From contig NZ_JAOTQN010000001.1 in the NCBI RefSeq assembly GCF_025641885.1, positions 1,337,500 through 1,401,499 on the forward strand: a stretch of 64,000 nt of DNA. The letters are read 5' to 3'. The notes under the pieces were generated by a model, which was not told where the DNA came from, did no database searches, and saw only the letters and a program-made list of their open reading frames with translations. Source of the DNA: Pyrobaculum sp. 3827-6 (GTDB lineage Archaea > Thermoproteota > Thermoprotei > Thermoproteales > Thermoproteaceae). The translations under genes were made by a program, and so were the position numbers. This document shows, one piece after another, positions 35,802 to 43,338 of the stretch; within the stretch, counting starts at the first letter, position 1; every line of letters begins with the position of its first letter.

Positions 35802-36832
35802 AAAATATGCGGCAGTTTGTTCAAAACCACGGCGCCGCCGTCTATGTAAACCATGTCCTCAATACGCACGCCCCCCACCCCCTCTATGTAGATCCCAGGC
35901 TCTATCGTAACTACATAGCCCTTCTTCAAGATGTCTTTTGACGTGAGGTATAGCCTAGGCGGCTCGTGGACCTCGACGCCGACGCCGTGGCCCGTGGAGT
36001 GGATAAAGTAAGGCGCGAATCCGTACTCCTCGATAACCCCCCTCGCCGCCTTGTCCACCTCGGCCGCCGGCGCCCCCTCTCTCGCTACCTTCTCCGCAGC
36101 CTTGACGGCCTCGTAGACGGCGTACATTGCGTCTCTCAACACGGGGCCTCCGCCCAGCGTAAAGGTCCTCGTCATGTCGGAGCAGTAGACGCCTTTCTTG
36201 GCGCCTATATCCACCACGACGTAGTCGCCGTGTGATATCTTCCTCTCACCGAATCTGTAGTGGGGATACGCCCCGTTGGGCCCGGAGGCCACTATTGGCT
36301 CGAAGGCTACGCCGTCCGCCCCCTCCTCTAGAAACCACTTGTATACAAGCGCTGCCACGTCCCTCTCCCTAAGACCAACCAGTCTGCTCTGGCTCAGCTT
36401 CATATACACACTTTCCGTTATCGCCAAGGCCTCTTTCATAACGCCCAGCTCCCACTCGTCTTTCACTGCCCTCAGCTCGGCGATTTCCCCCGAGACGTCT
36501 ACACCCAATTCTTTACTGTCCGAGGCGATCCTCCCGCTTAGCTTTTTCACAACATCTGCAAAGCCCGGCGCGACCACGAGCTCCTCCCCAGGCCTCCTTG
36601 GAGGCACCTCCGCCGAGGCTATCGCGACGACTTTATCCACGCGCGCCGTGCTCCTAGCCCGCGTGTAGTCTAGCCTAGAGACGTAGAGAGTGGAGTACCC
36701 AGTGCCCAGCTCCACCACGAGGCCGGCGGCGTCCGGCATGCCCACGGCGTACGCCAGGTTGGGCCCCCTAGTCAGCACCAGGTAGTCGTATTTTTCACTA
36801 AACGCCTTCACCAGCTTCTCCAGGTTTCTCAT
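35798..36832 (-). CDS. pepQ: M24-family Xaa-Pro peptidase
   Basis: 344 residues from ATG 36832, preferred because a TTAAAACT box lies 26 bases upstream; a longer frame reaches 36871. Metal ligands of the pita-bread fold are present: D in VVDIGAKKG, D in YCSDMTRTF, H in HSTGHGVGVEVHEPP, E in TIEPGIYIEG and E in VRIEDMVYI. The enzyme cleaves the residue before proline in dipeptides or longer peptides; dipeptidase versus aminopeptidase cannot be told. Confidence 0.9.
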   Translation of the reverse strand: MRNLEKLVKAFSEKYDYLVLTRGPNLAYAVGMPDAAGLVVELGTGYSTLYVSRLDYTRARSTARVDKVVAIASAEVPPRRPGEELVVAPGFADVVKKLSGRIASDSKELGVDVSGEIAELRAVKDEWELGVMKEALAITESVYMKLSQSRLVGLRERDVAALVYKWFLEEGADGVAFEPIVASGPNGAYPHYRFGERKISHGDYVVVDIGAKKGVYCSDMTRTFTLGGGPVLRDAMYAVYEAVKAAEKVAREGAPAAEVDKAARGVIEEYGFAPYFIHSTGHGVGVEVHEPPRLYLTSKDILKKGYVVTIEPGIYIEGVGGVRIEDMVYIDGGAVVLNKLPHIF

Positions 36833-36854
36833 GTATGTGAGATATAGGGGAGTT

Positions 36855-37232
36855 TTAAGCCCTCCCTCCACGCAGATGGCTTAGCGGCACCGGCTTTTCA
36901 TAACGCCTCACAAGCGTGAAGAAGATCACCGAGACGGCGTCGTCGTCGCGCACCTCGCCGTATATCTCTCTCAGCTCGTTCACCAAGTCGTCTCTGGAGT
37001 GGAGCCCCTCGGCCGCCACCACGTCCTCCCCCAGTCTCCCCAGCTTTGTGTAGTACACACGTGTTATAACCGCCTCTCCATATATCTCGCCGCAACAGAC
37101 TATGAAGATGAAGCTGAAGCGGGGGCGCACCACGCCGTATCTCACAGTGACGTGCTTCTTCCCAGACAAGACGCTCTCTAGGTACTTCTTCTTAAACCTC
37201 AAGTATGGCCCCAGCTCTACGTCTTTACGCAC
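36855..37232 (-). CDS. ASCH (PUA-like) domain protein
   Basis: 125 residues. LRFKKKYLESVLSGKKHVTVRYG is the ASCH start (K-x-x-x-x-x-I/V-x-x-G-x-K-x-x-T-x-R), and IYGEAVITRVYYTKLGRLGEDVVAAEGL continues the beta-barrel (keys only). ASCH domains are thought to bind RNA. LHSRDDLVNELREIYGE is a family-type helix. Transcribed toward the peptidase with a 22-base gap, divergent from the gene at 37275. Confidence 0.8.
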   Translation of the reverse strand: MRKDVELGPYLRFKKKYLESVLSGKKHVTVRYGVVRPRFSFIFIVCCGEIYGEAVITRVYYTKLGRLGEDVVAAEGLHSRDDLVNELREIYGEVRDDDAVSVIFFTLVRRYEKPVPLSHLRGGRA

Positions 37233-37274
37233 GTAGTGGGTAAACCTTTAAAATTTTTACCTTACGGAGAGGAG

Positions 37275-37766
37275 GTGTGCGAGGTGTACACCAGCGACGA
37301 CTCGGTCCTCTTCACCGGGCCGGAGCTTGAGCTGACCATGGCGTATCTTACAGTTAAGCCTCTTGCGGAGAGAGTGGAGATAGGCACGGAGACGCTTCGC
37401 GCGTCGCCTGCCCCGCCGGAGGTTGTAAACGCGTTGCAGGCCTTGTGTAGGGCGGACGTCTCCAGCCTACTGCTAGATATTAAAGAATCGCTGCTGCACC
37501 TCGGGTGGCTCGTGGAGGGGTCTAGAGACGTTGTAAGGATTAGGAAAAGCCGCCGGGCGGGCGTGTCGGGCTTCACAACAGTTGAGTACGAGAAGAACAC
37601 TAGGAACATGACCGTCGTGACGACTCAGAAATGTCTCGCAGACTTTCTAAAACAAATAGGCTTTGAGGTGGTGGAAAGCAGGTATCTTGTCGAGGGGCGT
37701 CGGCACGTCTCGACACTTGCAGAAGCTGTGGAGATAGAGGAGCGGCTGTCGCAAGCTACATGCTAG
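37275..37766 (+). CDS. protein of unknown function
   Basis: 163 residues from GTG 37275; a CTTTAAAATTT box centred at about 37250 supports this over the longer frame from 37236. Not recognised. Predicted alpha/beta, no membrane segment; a basic stretch RIRKSRRAG near residue 87 may bind nucleic acid. Its stop overlaps the next gene by 7 bases, linking it to the membrane-anchored winged-helix protein. Confidence 0.65.
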   Translation: MCEVYTSDDSVLFTGPELELTMAYLTVKPLAERVEIGTETLRASPAPPEVVNALQALCRADVSSLLLDIKESLLHLGWLVEGSRDVVRIRKSRRAGVSGFTTVEYEKNTRNMTVVTTQKCLADFLKQIGFEVVESRYLVEGRRHVSTLAEAVEIEERLSQATC

Positions 37767-38116
37767 AGCTTGTGCTTCTAGTTGTTCAAATTTCGGCGCT
37801 GGCGGTGGCCACCTACGCCGGGAGGGCGAGGCTGAAGAGGTTGCTTAACGAGGCGCAGAACGGCAACGCCGCGACCCAGGTGGACGAGCTTAGAGACGAC
37901 CTGCCCGAGCTAGATAGATCTATCTTGAAACTACTCGCCGAGAGGCAGGGGGTTATGTACCAGAGCGAGATTATGAAAGAACTCGGCCTCCCGAAGAGCA
38001 CGTTACATAAAGCACTGCGGAGGCTGAGCGAGGGGGGCTACGTAGAGATTCAAAAGCGGGGCAGGTTCAACGTGGTGATACTGAAGAGACCTACTTCAGA
38101 GGCTTCAGCAACTTAA
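37760..38116 (+). CDS. membrane-anchored winged-helix protein
   Basis: 118 residues. Residues 1-20 (LELVLLVVQISALAVATYAG) form one membrane helix, followed by a linker with QNGNAATQVDELRDD, then a winged helix: LDRSILKLLAERQG, YQSEIMKELGLPKSTLHKALRRL, SEGGYVEIQKRGRFNVVIL. This membrane-tethered MarR/IclR-like layout occurs in archaea and could place a DNA-binding domain at the membrane. Signal and targets are unknown. Confidence 0.75.
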   Translation: MLELVLLVVQISALAVATYAGRARLKRLLNEAQNGNAATQVDELRDDLPELDRSILKLLAERQGVMYQSEIMKELGLPKSTLHKALRRLSEGGYVEIQKRGRFNVVILKRPTSEASAT

Positions 38117-38552
38117 CCTCGCCGTATTTCTTCAACACGTCGAGCACCAGGGGGATCGGGTCGTCGTCGAGGCTCTTGTAGCCAGCTAGCTTCACGCTGT
38201 CTTCAGACACGCGGATGAAGCCGCCCCCAGACCTAATGGTGACCTCCTTAGGTCCAAATATTACTTTAAACAGCCTCCTAGCCTCGACGAGGCGCTGGGC
38301 CACCACAGCCGCCAGCTCTAGCTGTTGCTTTGTGGGCTTCCCCCTGGGCTTCCTCTTTTTCAACTCGCCAAGATCCTCGCTGGAGAAGTCGCCCTTGACG
38401 ACGCCCTTCACCTTGTCCACCACAGCGGCGTCGCCCTCGTAGCCGACCACCTCCAAATTCTCGCCTCTGCCCACTCTAGCCACCACCTCGCTAACTGGGA
38501 CTCTGTCCACGCGTAGGTGATAATTCTTAAATAAATACATTAGCGGAGCCAT
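38091..38552 (-). CDS. conserved-looking protein of unknown function
   Basis: 153 residues, or 149 if ATG 38540 (before YLFKNYHLR) is the start. Soluble, rich in Lys and Val, with basic stretch ELKKRKPRGKPTKQQL in the middle and VTIRSGGGFIRVSEDSVKL as a likely beta hairpin. Family not recognised. It overlaps the convergent winged-helix gene by 26 bases, and its start overlaps the divergent zinc-ribbon gene at 38551 by 2 bases. Confidence 0.6.
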   Translation of the reverse strand: MAPLMYLFKNYHLRVDRVPVSEVVARVGRGENLEVVGYEGDAAVVDKVKGVVKGDFSSEDLGELKKRKPRGKPTKQQLELAAVVAQRLVEARRLFKVIFGPKEVTIRSGGGFIRVSEDSVKLAGYKSLDDDPIPLVLDVLKKYGEVKLLKPLK

Positions 38553-38724
38553 GGACAGCGACTACCTAGATTACCTAACTAGATGCCCCTCATGCGGCAG
38601 AAAAATGGAGGTGGCAAACCAGTACCTTAGAATTGACCAGCTGAACAGCAGGAGGACTCTGGATAGGTTGCTCTACTGTAGACAGTGTAACATTAAAATT
38701 AGGCAGTACGTCCAGCTCACATGA
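38551..38724 (+). CDS. 57-residue zinc-ribbon protein
   Basis: A short gene easily missed. ATG 38551 gives MDSDYLDYLTRCPSCGRKME and ends QYVQLT at TGA 38722-38724. C12-x2-C15 and C43-x2-C46 form one zinc ribbon. A TTCTTAAATAAAT box (38524-38536) is about 26 bases upstream, and the stop shares ATGA with the following membrane-protein gene. These three signs make it a convincing gene. The binding partner (RNA, DNA or protein) is unknown. Confidence 0.72.
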   Translation: MDSDYLDYLTRCPSCGRKMEVANQYLRIDQLNSRRTLDRLLYCRQCNIKIRQYVQLT

Positions 38725-39218
38725 GTAGGGCAACGCTGTACAAAAGGTCTGAGGAGTCTAAACAACGCTTCTCCTTCTATGGACTCCTCACTTCAATTCT
38801 CCACCTGGCGACCATGTTGGTGGGCGGCGTGGCGTACGCATCCAGTAACCTCCCAATCTACCTCAGCCTCAACGCCGCCTACGCCAGCGGCTACGGGGCC
38901 GCCGTCTTCGCCCAGAGCTTATTAGTGCTCCTCTCCTTCGTGGCCCTGGTAGCGTCGACGATCCTCGTATTCCTCTCCCGGGCCACCACGGCGAGGGGCG
39001 AGTTCACCTCTACAACGAAGTTGCTCTACTCAGCGGCGGCCGCGACAGGCCTAGCCTTTCTCTTTGCCCTCACGGCGCTGGCCCCTCCGGCGGCTCAGGT
39101 GGTGAGTCCTGTGTACTACGCCTACGTCGCCATGGTAGCCGTGTGTATAGCCCTCGTGATCTTCGCCTTCCAGCTACTGAGATCCGTCACTGCGTACTAC
39201 GCCCCCAGGCGGAAGTAA
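38721..39218 (+). CDS. four-helix membrane protein of unknown function
   Basis: 165 residues with four hydrophobic segments at about 20-45, 58-85, 100-122 and 128-152, short loops and a basic N-terminus (TLYKRSEESKQR). No family recognised. It is translationally coupled to the zinc-ribbon gene by ATGA. The last 22 bases overlap the convergent Cys-rich gene. Confidence 0.68.
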   Translation: MSRATLYKRSEESKQRFSFYGLLTSILHLATMLVGGVAYASSNLPIYLSLNAAYASGYGAAVFAQSLLVLLSFVALVASTILVFLSRATTARGEFTSTTKLLYSAAAATGLAFLFALTALAPPAAQVVSPVYYAYVAMVAVCIALVIFAFQLLRSVTAYYAPRRK

Positions 39219-39772
39219 CGACTTGGATCCCCAGTCTTTTCAATTAGCGATAGGCTTACTACGGCGTTGAGCAGGTTGTTCAGCGGCACCTCCAAACCCG
39301 AGCAGTTAAACACAGCGCAGAAATCTTTTAGGGGCCGGTAGACGTCTATTTTCACTATGTACGGCACCTTCGCCAGCCTGGAAACCACCTCTCCTCTAAA
39401 TATGGAAGCCACCCATAGAGGGAAGGCCCTCTCCTTCCTCTCCCTCTGAAGTAGCTTCACAAGACCCATTAAGTTCTTCAAGAAGGCTACTCCAATCTCA
39501 ACCCTGTCGTATGGCTCCAGCAGTCTCGTGACGTGCTTCCCCAGATCTATGTACATGTCCAACTTGGGCTCCAGAGTCTTGAGGAATTTCAAGCCCTCCA
39601 CCGCCACGTCGCATTGTTGCCTGTCGGGGCAGGCGGCGCATTTGTCGCCTAGGGCTTCTCTTGCACACACGACACATGTCTCAGTGAGTCTACACATGTC
39701 TAGAGCAGGGGCTGTAAATCCACAGTTTCTACACATGCCGACTCCCCTCGCGGTGTAGAGGTTGCCCACCAT
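39197..39772 (-). CDS. Cys-rich zinc-finger-like protein
   Basis: 191 residues. The N-terminal 60 residues hold CRNCGFTAPALDMC, CVVCAREALG, CAACPDRQQC, nine Cys in CxxC pairs suggesting two or more zinc or Fe-S sites. Two further Cys lie near residue 150 (FCAVFNC). The rest is helical with no membrane segment. Not recognised. Starts 27 bases from the divergent ATP-grasp gene, with a shared AT-rich TATATTTAC stretch between them. Confidence 0.65.
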   Translation of the reverse strand: MVGNLYTARGVGMCRNCGFTAPALDMCRLTETCVVCAREALGDKCAACPDRQQCDVAVEGLKFLKTLEPKLDMYIDLGKHVTRLLEPYDRVEIGVAFLKNLMGLVKLLQRERKERAFPLWVASIFRGEVVSRLAKVPYIVKIDVYRPLKDFCAVFNCSGLEVPLNNLLNAVVSLSLIEKTGDPSRYFRLGA

Positions 39773-39799
39773 ATAAATATTGCCATATATTTACTTACC

Positions 39800-40678
39800 A
39801 TGGACGTGGCTGTCGTGGCGGAGTCCCAGACGCCAGACGAACCAACTAGAGATATCTACTTCGAGGTGAAGAAGAGGGGTCTATCCGTGCGCTACATCCC
39901 CCTACAGCGGCTCTCGGTTAAGATAGCAAACGGCGACGCGGTTGTGGAGACGCGCAGAGGCCCCGTAGACGCCTCTGTGGTGGTTATTAGGGGGCTTGGG
40001 TACGTGATAGACACCAACACGTTGATGAGAAGGGTAACTGTTTTGAGAATACTTGAGAGGAAGGGCGCGGCGGCGATTAACCCCGTAGACGCCTTGCTGA
40101 ACTGTAGAAATAAGCTGGAGACTGTGTACCTCCTCAGCAGGGCCGGCGTGCCGGTGCCCCCCACCGTAGTCACCGAGGATCTGTACTACGGCTACGTGGC
40201 AACGAGGGACATGGGCAGGGTGGTGCTGAAGCCCATCCAGGGGAGCAGAGGCTTCGGCGCCATGATGTTTGAAGACCCGGAACAGGCCTTTCAGGTAATG
40301 AGAACTCTGCTCATCGCTAGGAACCCCCTTTACATACAGAAATACATAGAAAAGCCTAATAGGGATATACGGATTATTGTGGTTGACGGGAGGGCCATCG
40401 GCTGCATGTACAGAATTTCAACTTCGTGGAAGACTAACATAGCCCAGGGCGCCCAGGGCGTGCCGTGTAGACTCACGCCGGAGCTGGAGGAGGTGGCGGT
40501 CAAGGCCACGAACACCATGGGCCTCGTATACTCCGGCGTCGACATCGGCGAGGGGCGGGAGGGCTACGTCGTTTTTGAGGTCAACGCCAGCCCCGACTGG
40601 CGTGGCTTTAAACAAGCCACCGGAATAAACCCGGCGGTACATATAGCAGACTACATCCAACGCGTGGTGAAGAAGTAA
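39800..40678 (+). CDS. RimK-type ATP-grasp ligase
   Basis: 292 residues. NPVDALLNCRNKLETVYLL, VLKPIQGSRGFGAMMFED (phosphate loop) and VFEVNASPDWRGF (metal-binding E-x-N) are ATP-grasp marks of the RimK/LysX/MptN group, which ligate amino acids, often Glu, to a carboxylate. Substrate could be a tetrahydromethanopterin-like cofactor, F420, an amino-group carrier or a protein tail; sequence alone does not decide. The next gene encodes a zinc ribbon, but it lacks the EDWGE tail of LysW. Confidence 0.82.
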   Translation: MDVAVVAESQTPDEPTRDIYFEVKKRGLSVRYIPLQRLSVKIANGDAVVETRRGPVDASVVVIRGLGYVIDTNTLMRRVTVLRILERKGAAAINPVDALLNCRNKLETVYLLSRAGVPVPPTVVTEDLYYGYVATRDMGRVVLKPIQGSRGFGAMMFEDPEQAFQVMRTLLIARNPLYIQKYIEKPNRDIRIIVVDGRAIGCMYRISTSWKTNIAQGAQGVPCRLTPELEEVAVKATNTMGLVYSGVDIGEGREGYVVFEVNASPDWRGFKQATGINPAVHIADYIQRVVKK

Positions 40679-40707
40679 AATATTTCTACACGGCGGTTTA
40701 CAACGAC

Positions 40708-40902
40708 GTGACTAAATGGGTCTTGAAATGCACAGTCTGTGGAGAGGAGAGAATCTTTGAGGCGGGTTTCAACCTGTCGCTATTTGGGGGGAAGCTCTAT
40801 CTATACTGCAGGAGGTGCAAAGCGAATAGAGAGCACTTGATACTGGGCTGCGCTGACGAGACTGAGGGTTGCCCCGTGGCGGGCGTCGACGTTATTGATT
40901 AA
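40708..40902 (+). CDS. 64-residue zinc-ribbon protein
   Basis: From GTG 40708. C8-x2-C11 (KCTVCGEE) and C34-x2-C37 (YCRRCKAN) form a zinc ribbon; two more Cys lie near the end (GCADETEGCP). It follows the ATP-grasp gene after 29 bases on the same strand. Function unknown; comparable archaeal ribbons include small RNA-binding and translation-associated proteins. Confidence 0.65.
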   Translation: MTKWVLKCTVCGEERIFEAGFNLSLFGGKLYLYCRRCKANREHLILGCADETEGCPVAGVDVID

Positions 40903-41063
40903 AAAACCTCGTTTCTATACGCAATGTCTCTTAGAAGCCTCGCCAGGTGTGGCGCCGTGTTGTTAAGCCTCTCCGCCGCCTCTCGTACGTCTAGGTGGGG
41001 CGGGATTCCGTATCTCTGGAAGATGTAGGCATGGGGCCCTAGCATGGTTTGTAGAGTCGCCAT
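40899..41063 (-). CDS. 54-residue basic protein of unknown function
   Basis: Open frame from ATG 41063 (MATLQTMLGPHAYIF) to TAA at 40899-40901. In-frame ATGs at 41069 and 41078 are alternatives. A CATTTTTTAAAG box (minus strand, about 41082-41093) is centred 26 bases upstream of 41063. The C-terminal half (EAAERLNNTAPHLARLLRDI) is predicted as an amphipathic helix. It fills an otherwise unexplained 200-base gap and follows the coiled-coil gene on the same strand. Not recognised. Confidence 0.5.
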   Translation of the reverse strand: MATLQTMLGPHAYIFQRYGIPPHLDVREAAERLNNTAPHLARLLRDIAYRNEVF

Positions 41064-41106
41064 GTACATGGTGTACATCCACTTTAAAAAATGCTCCGTA
41101 GCGCCG

Positions 41107-41778
41107 TTAGCAGATAAGCCTCAACTGGATGATAGAAGAGGTTATTAGGTGGCTCAGAGCGTTTATGCTACCCAGCGTGTTGAGGATTTTGCCTAGCTCC
41201 TCCGCTTCTGATTCGTCAAGCTTGTCCAGGAGGCGTTTGGCCTCTAGCCGCTCTCTCTTCTTCTCTAGCTCCATCTTTAGCTGGCTGAGGGACTGGCCCA
41301 CCGACGCCACGCTCTTCTCCATGTCTATACAGGCGTTTCTCAGTCTCTTCTCCCTCTCCTGGAGGCGCTTAATCTGCTCGTTGTACACATCCATCCCTAT
41401 TACCCCCTTCAGGAGGGCCTCCTCCAGCTTGTGGTAGGACTTATCCAGCTCGCTCCTGGACTTCTTCAACTCCTCAATCATCCCGTTGACCTCCCGGACC
41501 TTAATCTCGAAGAACTTCGGCAAGGCCGCCACGTCTAAGTCGACGTATTCCCGCGTGATCTTCACCCGCGTGGTTGAGGTGTCTAGGTAGTAGCTGTGTC
41601 CGCCGGCGTCTTTTATCTCTATTGAAATGAGTTTTCTCCGCTTGACGTCAAACTCCCCCCTCTCCGCCACGCCGATGAGGAGGACCCCGCCGATGTAAAC
41701 CGGCTTGCCCCTCACCGTAGGTAGCTTCGCGTCTTTTCTCTCCTGTTTGCCCAGCGGCGGAAAAAGCTTCCAAATCAC
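41107..41778 (-). CDS. coiled-coil protein with N-terminal beta-barrel-like domain (CdvA-like layout)
   Basis: 223 residues from GTG 41778, set by a GTTTTAATAC box 22-26 bases upstream (the frame continues to 41844 but that part overlaps the divergent UDG gene). Residues about 1-85 (GKPVYIGGVLLIGVAERGEF, ISIEIKDAGGHSYYLD) look like a PRC-barrel-type domain. About 95-205 is a long charged coiled coil (EELKKSRSELDKSYHKLEEA, KMELEKKRERLEAKRLLDKL). This order recalls CdvA of crenarchaeal division, but similarity is architectural only. Confidence 0.6.
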   Translation of the reverse strand: MIWKLFPPLGKQERKDAKLPTVRGKPVYIGGVLLIGVAERGEFDVKRRKLISIEIKDAGGHSYYLDTSTTRVKITREYVDLDVAALPKFFEIKVREVNGMIEELKKSRSELDKSYHKLEEALLKGVIGMDVYNEQIKRLQEREKRLRNACIDMEKSVASVGQSLSQLKMELEKKRERLEAKRLLDKLDESEAEELGKILNTLGSINALSHLITSSIIQLRLIC

Positions 41779-41794
41779 GTAACCCACTGGGGAG

Positions 41795-41806
41795 GTATTA
41801 AAACTC
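41795..41806. promoter_or_regulatory. shared promoter element of the coiled-coil gene and UDG
   Basis: GTATTAAAACTC lies between divergent starts GTG 41778 and ATG 41820, 20-25 bases from each. It is nearly symmetric in AT content and is the only TATA-like stretch for both genes. Confidence 0.45.
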
Positions 41807-41819
41807 CAGGAGTTAAGAA

Positions 41820-42428
41820 ATGGTAATTTATAGCAAGTATACACACGCCGTGGATCTCCAAGAGCTTCATGAACAAATTAGGAACTGTACAAAGTGTCCA
41901 CTCCATAGACACAGAAAAAACGCCGTGCCCGGCGAGGGGAGTATGAAGCTGGGCGTCATGCTTGTGGGCGAGGCGCCCGGCGCCGTCGAGGACGAGCAGG
42001 GCCGGCCCTTCGTAGGCTCCGCGGGTCAGCTCCTCACAAAGTCCCTTAGCCAACTAGGCGTCCGTCGGGAAGACGTGTTTATTACTAACGTGGTTAAGTG
42101 CAGACCTCCGGAGAACCGAACTCCCCGGGAGGACGAGGTTGAGGCGTGTATGCCATACCTCCTCAAGCAGATAGAGATATTAAAGCCCAGGAGGGTCGTG
42201 GCGCTCGGCCTGGTCAGCGCGGGGGCGCTTCTGAGACACATGGGGAGGGGGGTGGAGAGACTCAGCGACGTGCGGGGGAGGTGTTTCAAGGGACGGGTCG
42301 CCGGAGTTGAGCTTGAGGTTTGCGTGACTTACCACCCCGCCGCTGTGCTGAGGAACCCGAAGCTGAGGGGCGAGTTTCAGAGCGACTTGGCTGTGTTTTT
42401 CGGCGGGGGGTTAGAGAGGTATTTCTAA
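41820..42428 (+). CDS. udg: family 4 uracil-DNA glycosylase
   Basis: 202 residues. Removes uracil from DNA, starting base excision repair; important where cytosine deamination is fast at high temperature. The [4Fe-4S] ligands C23, C26 (NCTKCPL), C94 (VKCRPPENR) and C110 (EACMPYL) are all present. Motif 1 GEAPGAVEDEQGRPFVG (50-66) contains the water-activating region of family 4, and YHPAAVLRNP is motif 3. Similar to Pa-UDGa of Pyrobaculum. Confidence 0.94.
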   Translation: MVIYSKYTHAVDLQELHEQIRNCTKCPLHRHRKNAVPGEGSMKLGVMLVGEAPGAVEDEQGRPFVGSAGQLLTKSLSQLGVRREDVFITNVVKCRPPENRTPREDEVEACMPYLLKQIEILKPRRVVALGLVSAGALLRHMGRGVERLSDVRGRCFKGRVAGVELEVCVTYHPAAVLRNPKLRGEFQSDLAVFFGGGLERYF

Positions 42429-42450
42429 ATTTATATAGGGGGATTTACTT

Positions 42451-43338
42451 GTGGATTTTTCCTGCCACCGCCGTGGGTGCACCGCCGAGGATCACCTAAG
42501 GGAGTTTGAGTACTGCGCGGCAAATTTCGGCGTTGAGAAGATGAGGAAAGCGCTGGTGGAGTTCTCGGCGGATCACATCGCCTTGTTGCAGAAGATTAGC
42601 CTCAACTGGATCAATACGAAAAACCCGGTGTATATGTTTCTGTCGGGTAGCTTCGTCGTGGAGTGTCTGTGGGACGAGCCTATCTGCAAAAGCCTGGAGG
42701 CCATGAGGCTGGCCGGCGCTGCCGAGAAGGCGGGCTCGGCGTATTACCTCCCCCACACCCTGTTTTCTGAGGAGGTGTTGGAAAACATGCCGCTTCCCGA
42801 GGTGTCCGAAGAGGAGTACGAGGTGAAGAAGTTCTACGTGGTGAGTATGAGGGGCATGTCTGGGGAGGCTGATGTTTTAGACTCCTTTGCCAAGTTTCTA
42901 GAAGCCGCGCCTGCCTTCCTTGGCAAGCGGGTGGCTAAGGTGGTGAGGGGCGTCCCCTACATGCCGCAGCTAGCCAACAAGTATACGGATAAAATAGATA
43001 TATTGCTACGGGGGGTGGACGGCTCTTTGACTGGTTTCGGCTATGTAGACGTGGCTAAGACGTACCACCTGGGGTTCTCCATGGCTAAGAGTTTTCTCCT
43101 CTACGGCCTTGACAGAGTCGTGGTGCTCCACCCCTTTGTGGACACCGGCTTCCATAGAGATGTGGCTAATAGGGTTAAGAATAGGTGGGATATTTCGGAG
43201 GTGGGCTACGCCGTGATTAACCCAATGGAAGAGGAGCTGTACTTCTACAAACTCCCCCGGCGGAATAGGTACCTCCATATGAGCCCGTCGGCTCAGAAGT
43301 ATTCAAGTGCCATTAGGCGCTACATAGAGCTGTTATGA
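42451..43338 (+). CDS. protein of unknown function upstream of DUF2070
   Basis: 295 residues from GTG 42451. The N-terminus has HRRGCTAEDHLREFEYC, three Cys that could bind metal with C5. The middle and end are alpha/beta (FYVVSMRGMSGEADVLDSF, VAKVVRGVPYMPQLANKYTD, GFGYVDVAKTYHLG, VVVLHPFVDTGF). There is no membrane segment. The end DIDILL/GYVDV pattern could hint at a nuclease-like fold, but I cannot support that. It overlaps the DUF2070 gene by 4 bases, so the two probably work together. Confidence 0.68.
   Translation: MDFSCHRRGCTAEDHLREFEYCAANFGVEKMRKALVEFSADHIALLQKISLNWINTKNPVYMFLSGSFVVECLWDEPICKSLEAMRLAGAAEKAGSAYYLPHTLFSEEVLENMPLPEVSEEEYEVKKFYVVSMRGMSGEADVLDSFAKFLEAAPAFLGKRVAKVVRGVPYMPQLANKYTDKIDILLRGVDGSLTGFGYVDVAKTYHLGFSMAKSFLLYGLDRVVVLHPFVDTGFHRDVANRVKNRWDISEVGYAVINPMEEELYFYKLPRRNRYLHMSPSAQKYSSAIRRYIELL

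Noticed and set aside
40708-40902. Zinc-ribbon gene after an ATP-grasp ligase as a LysW/LysX pair
   Set aside because: The 64-residue protein lacks the acidic C-terminal EDWGE tail of LysW, and the ligase does not clearly group with LysX/ArgX by eye.
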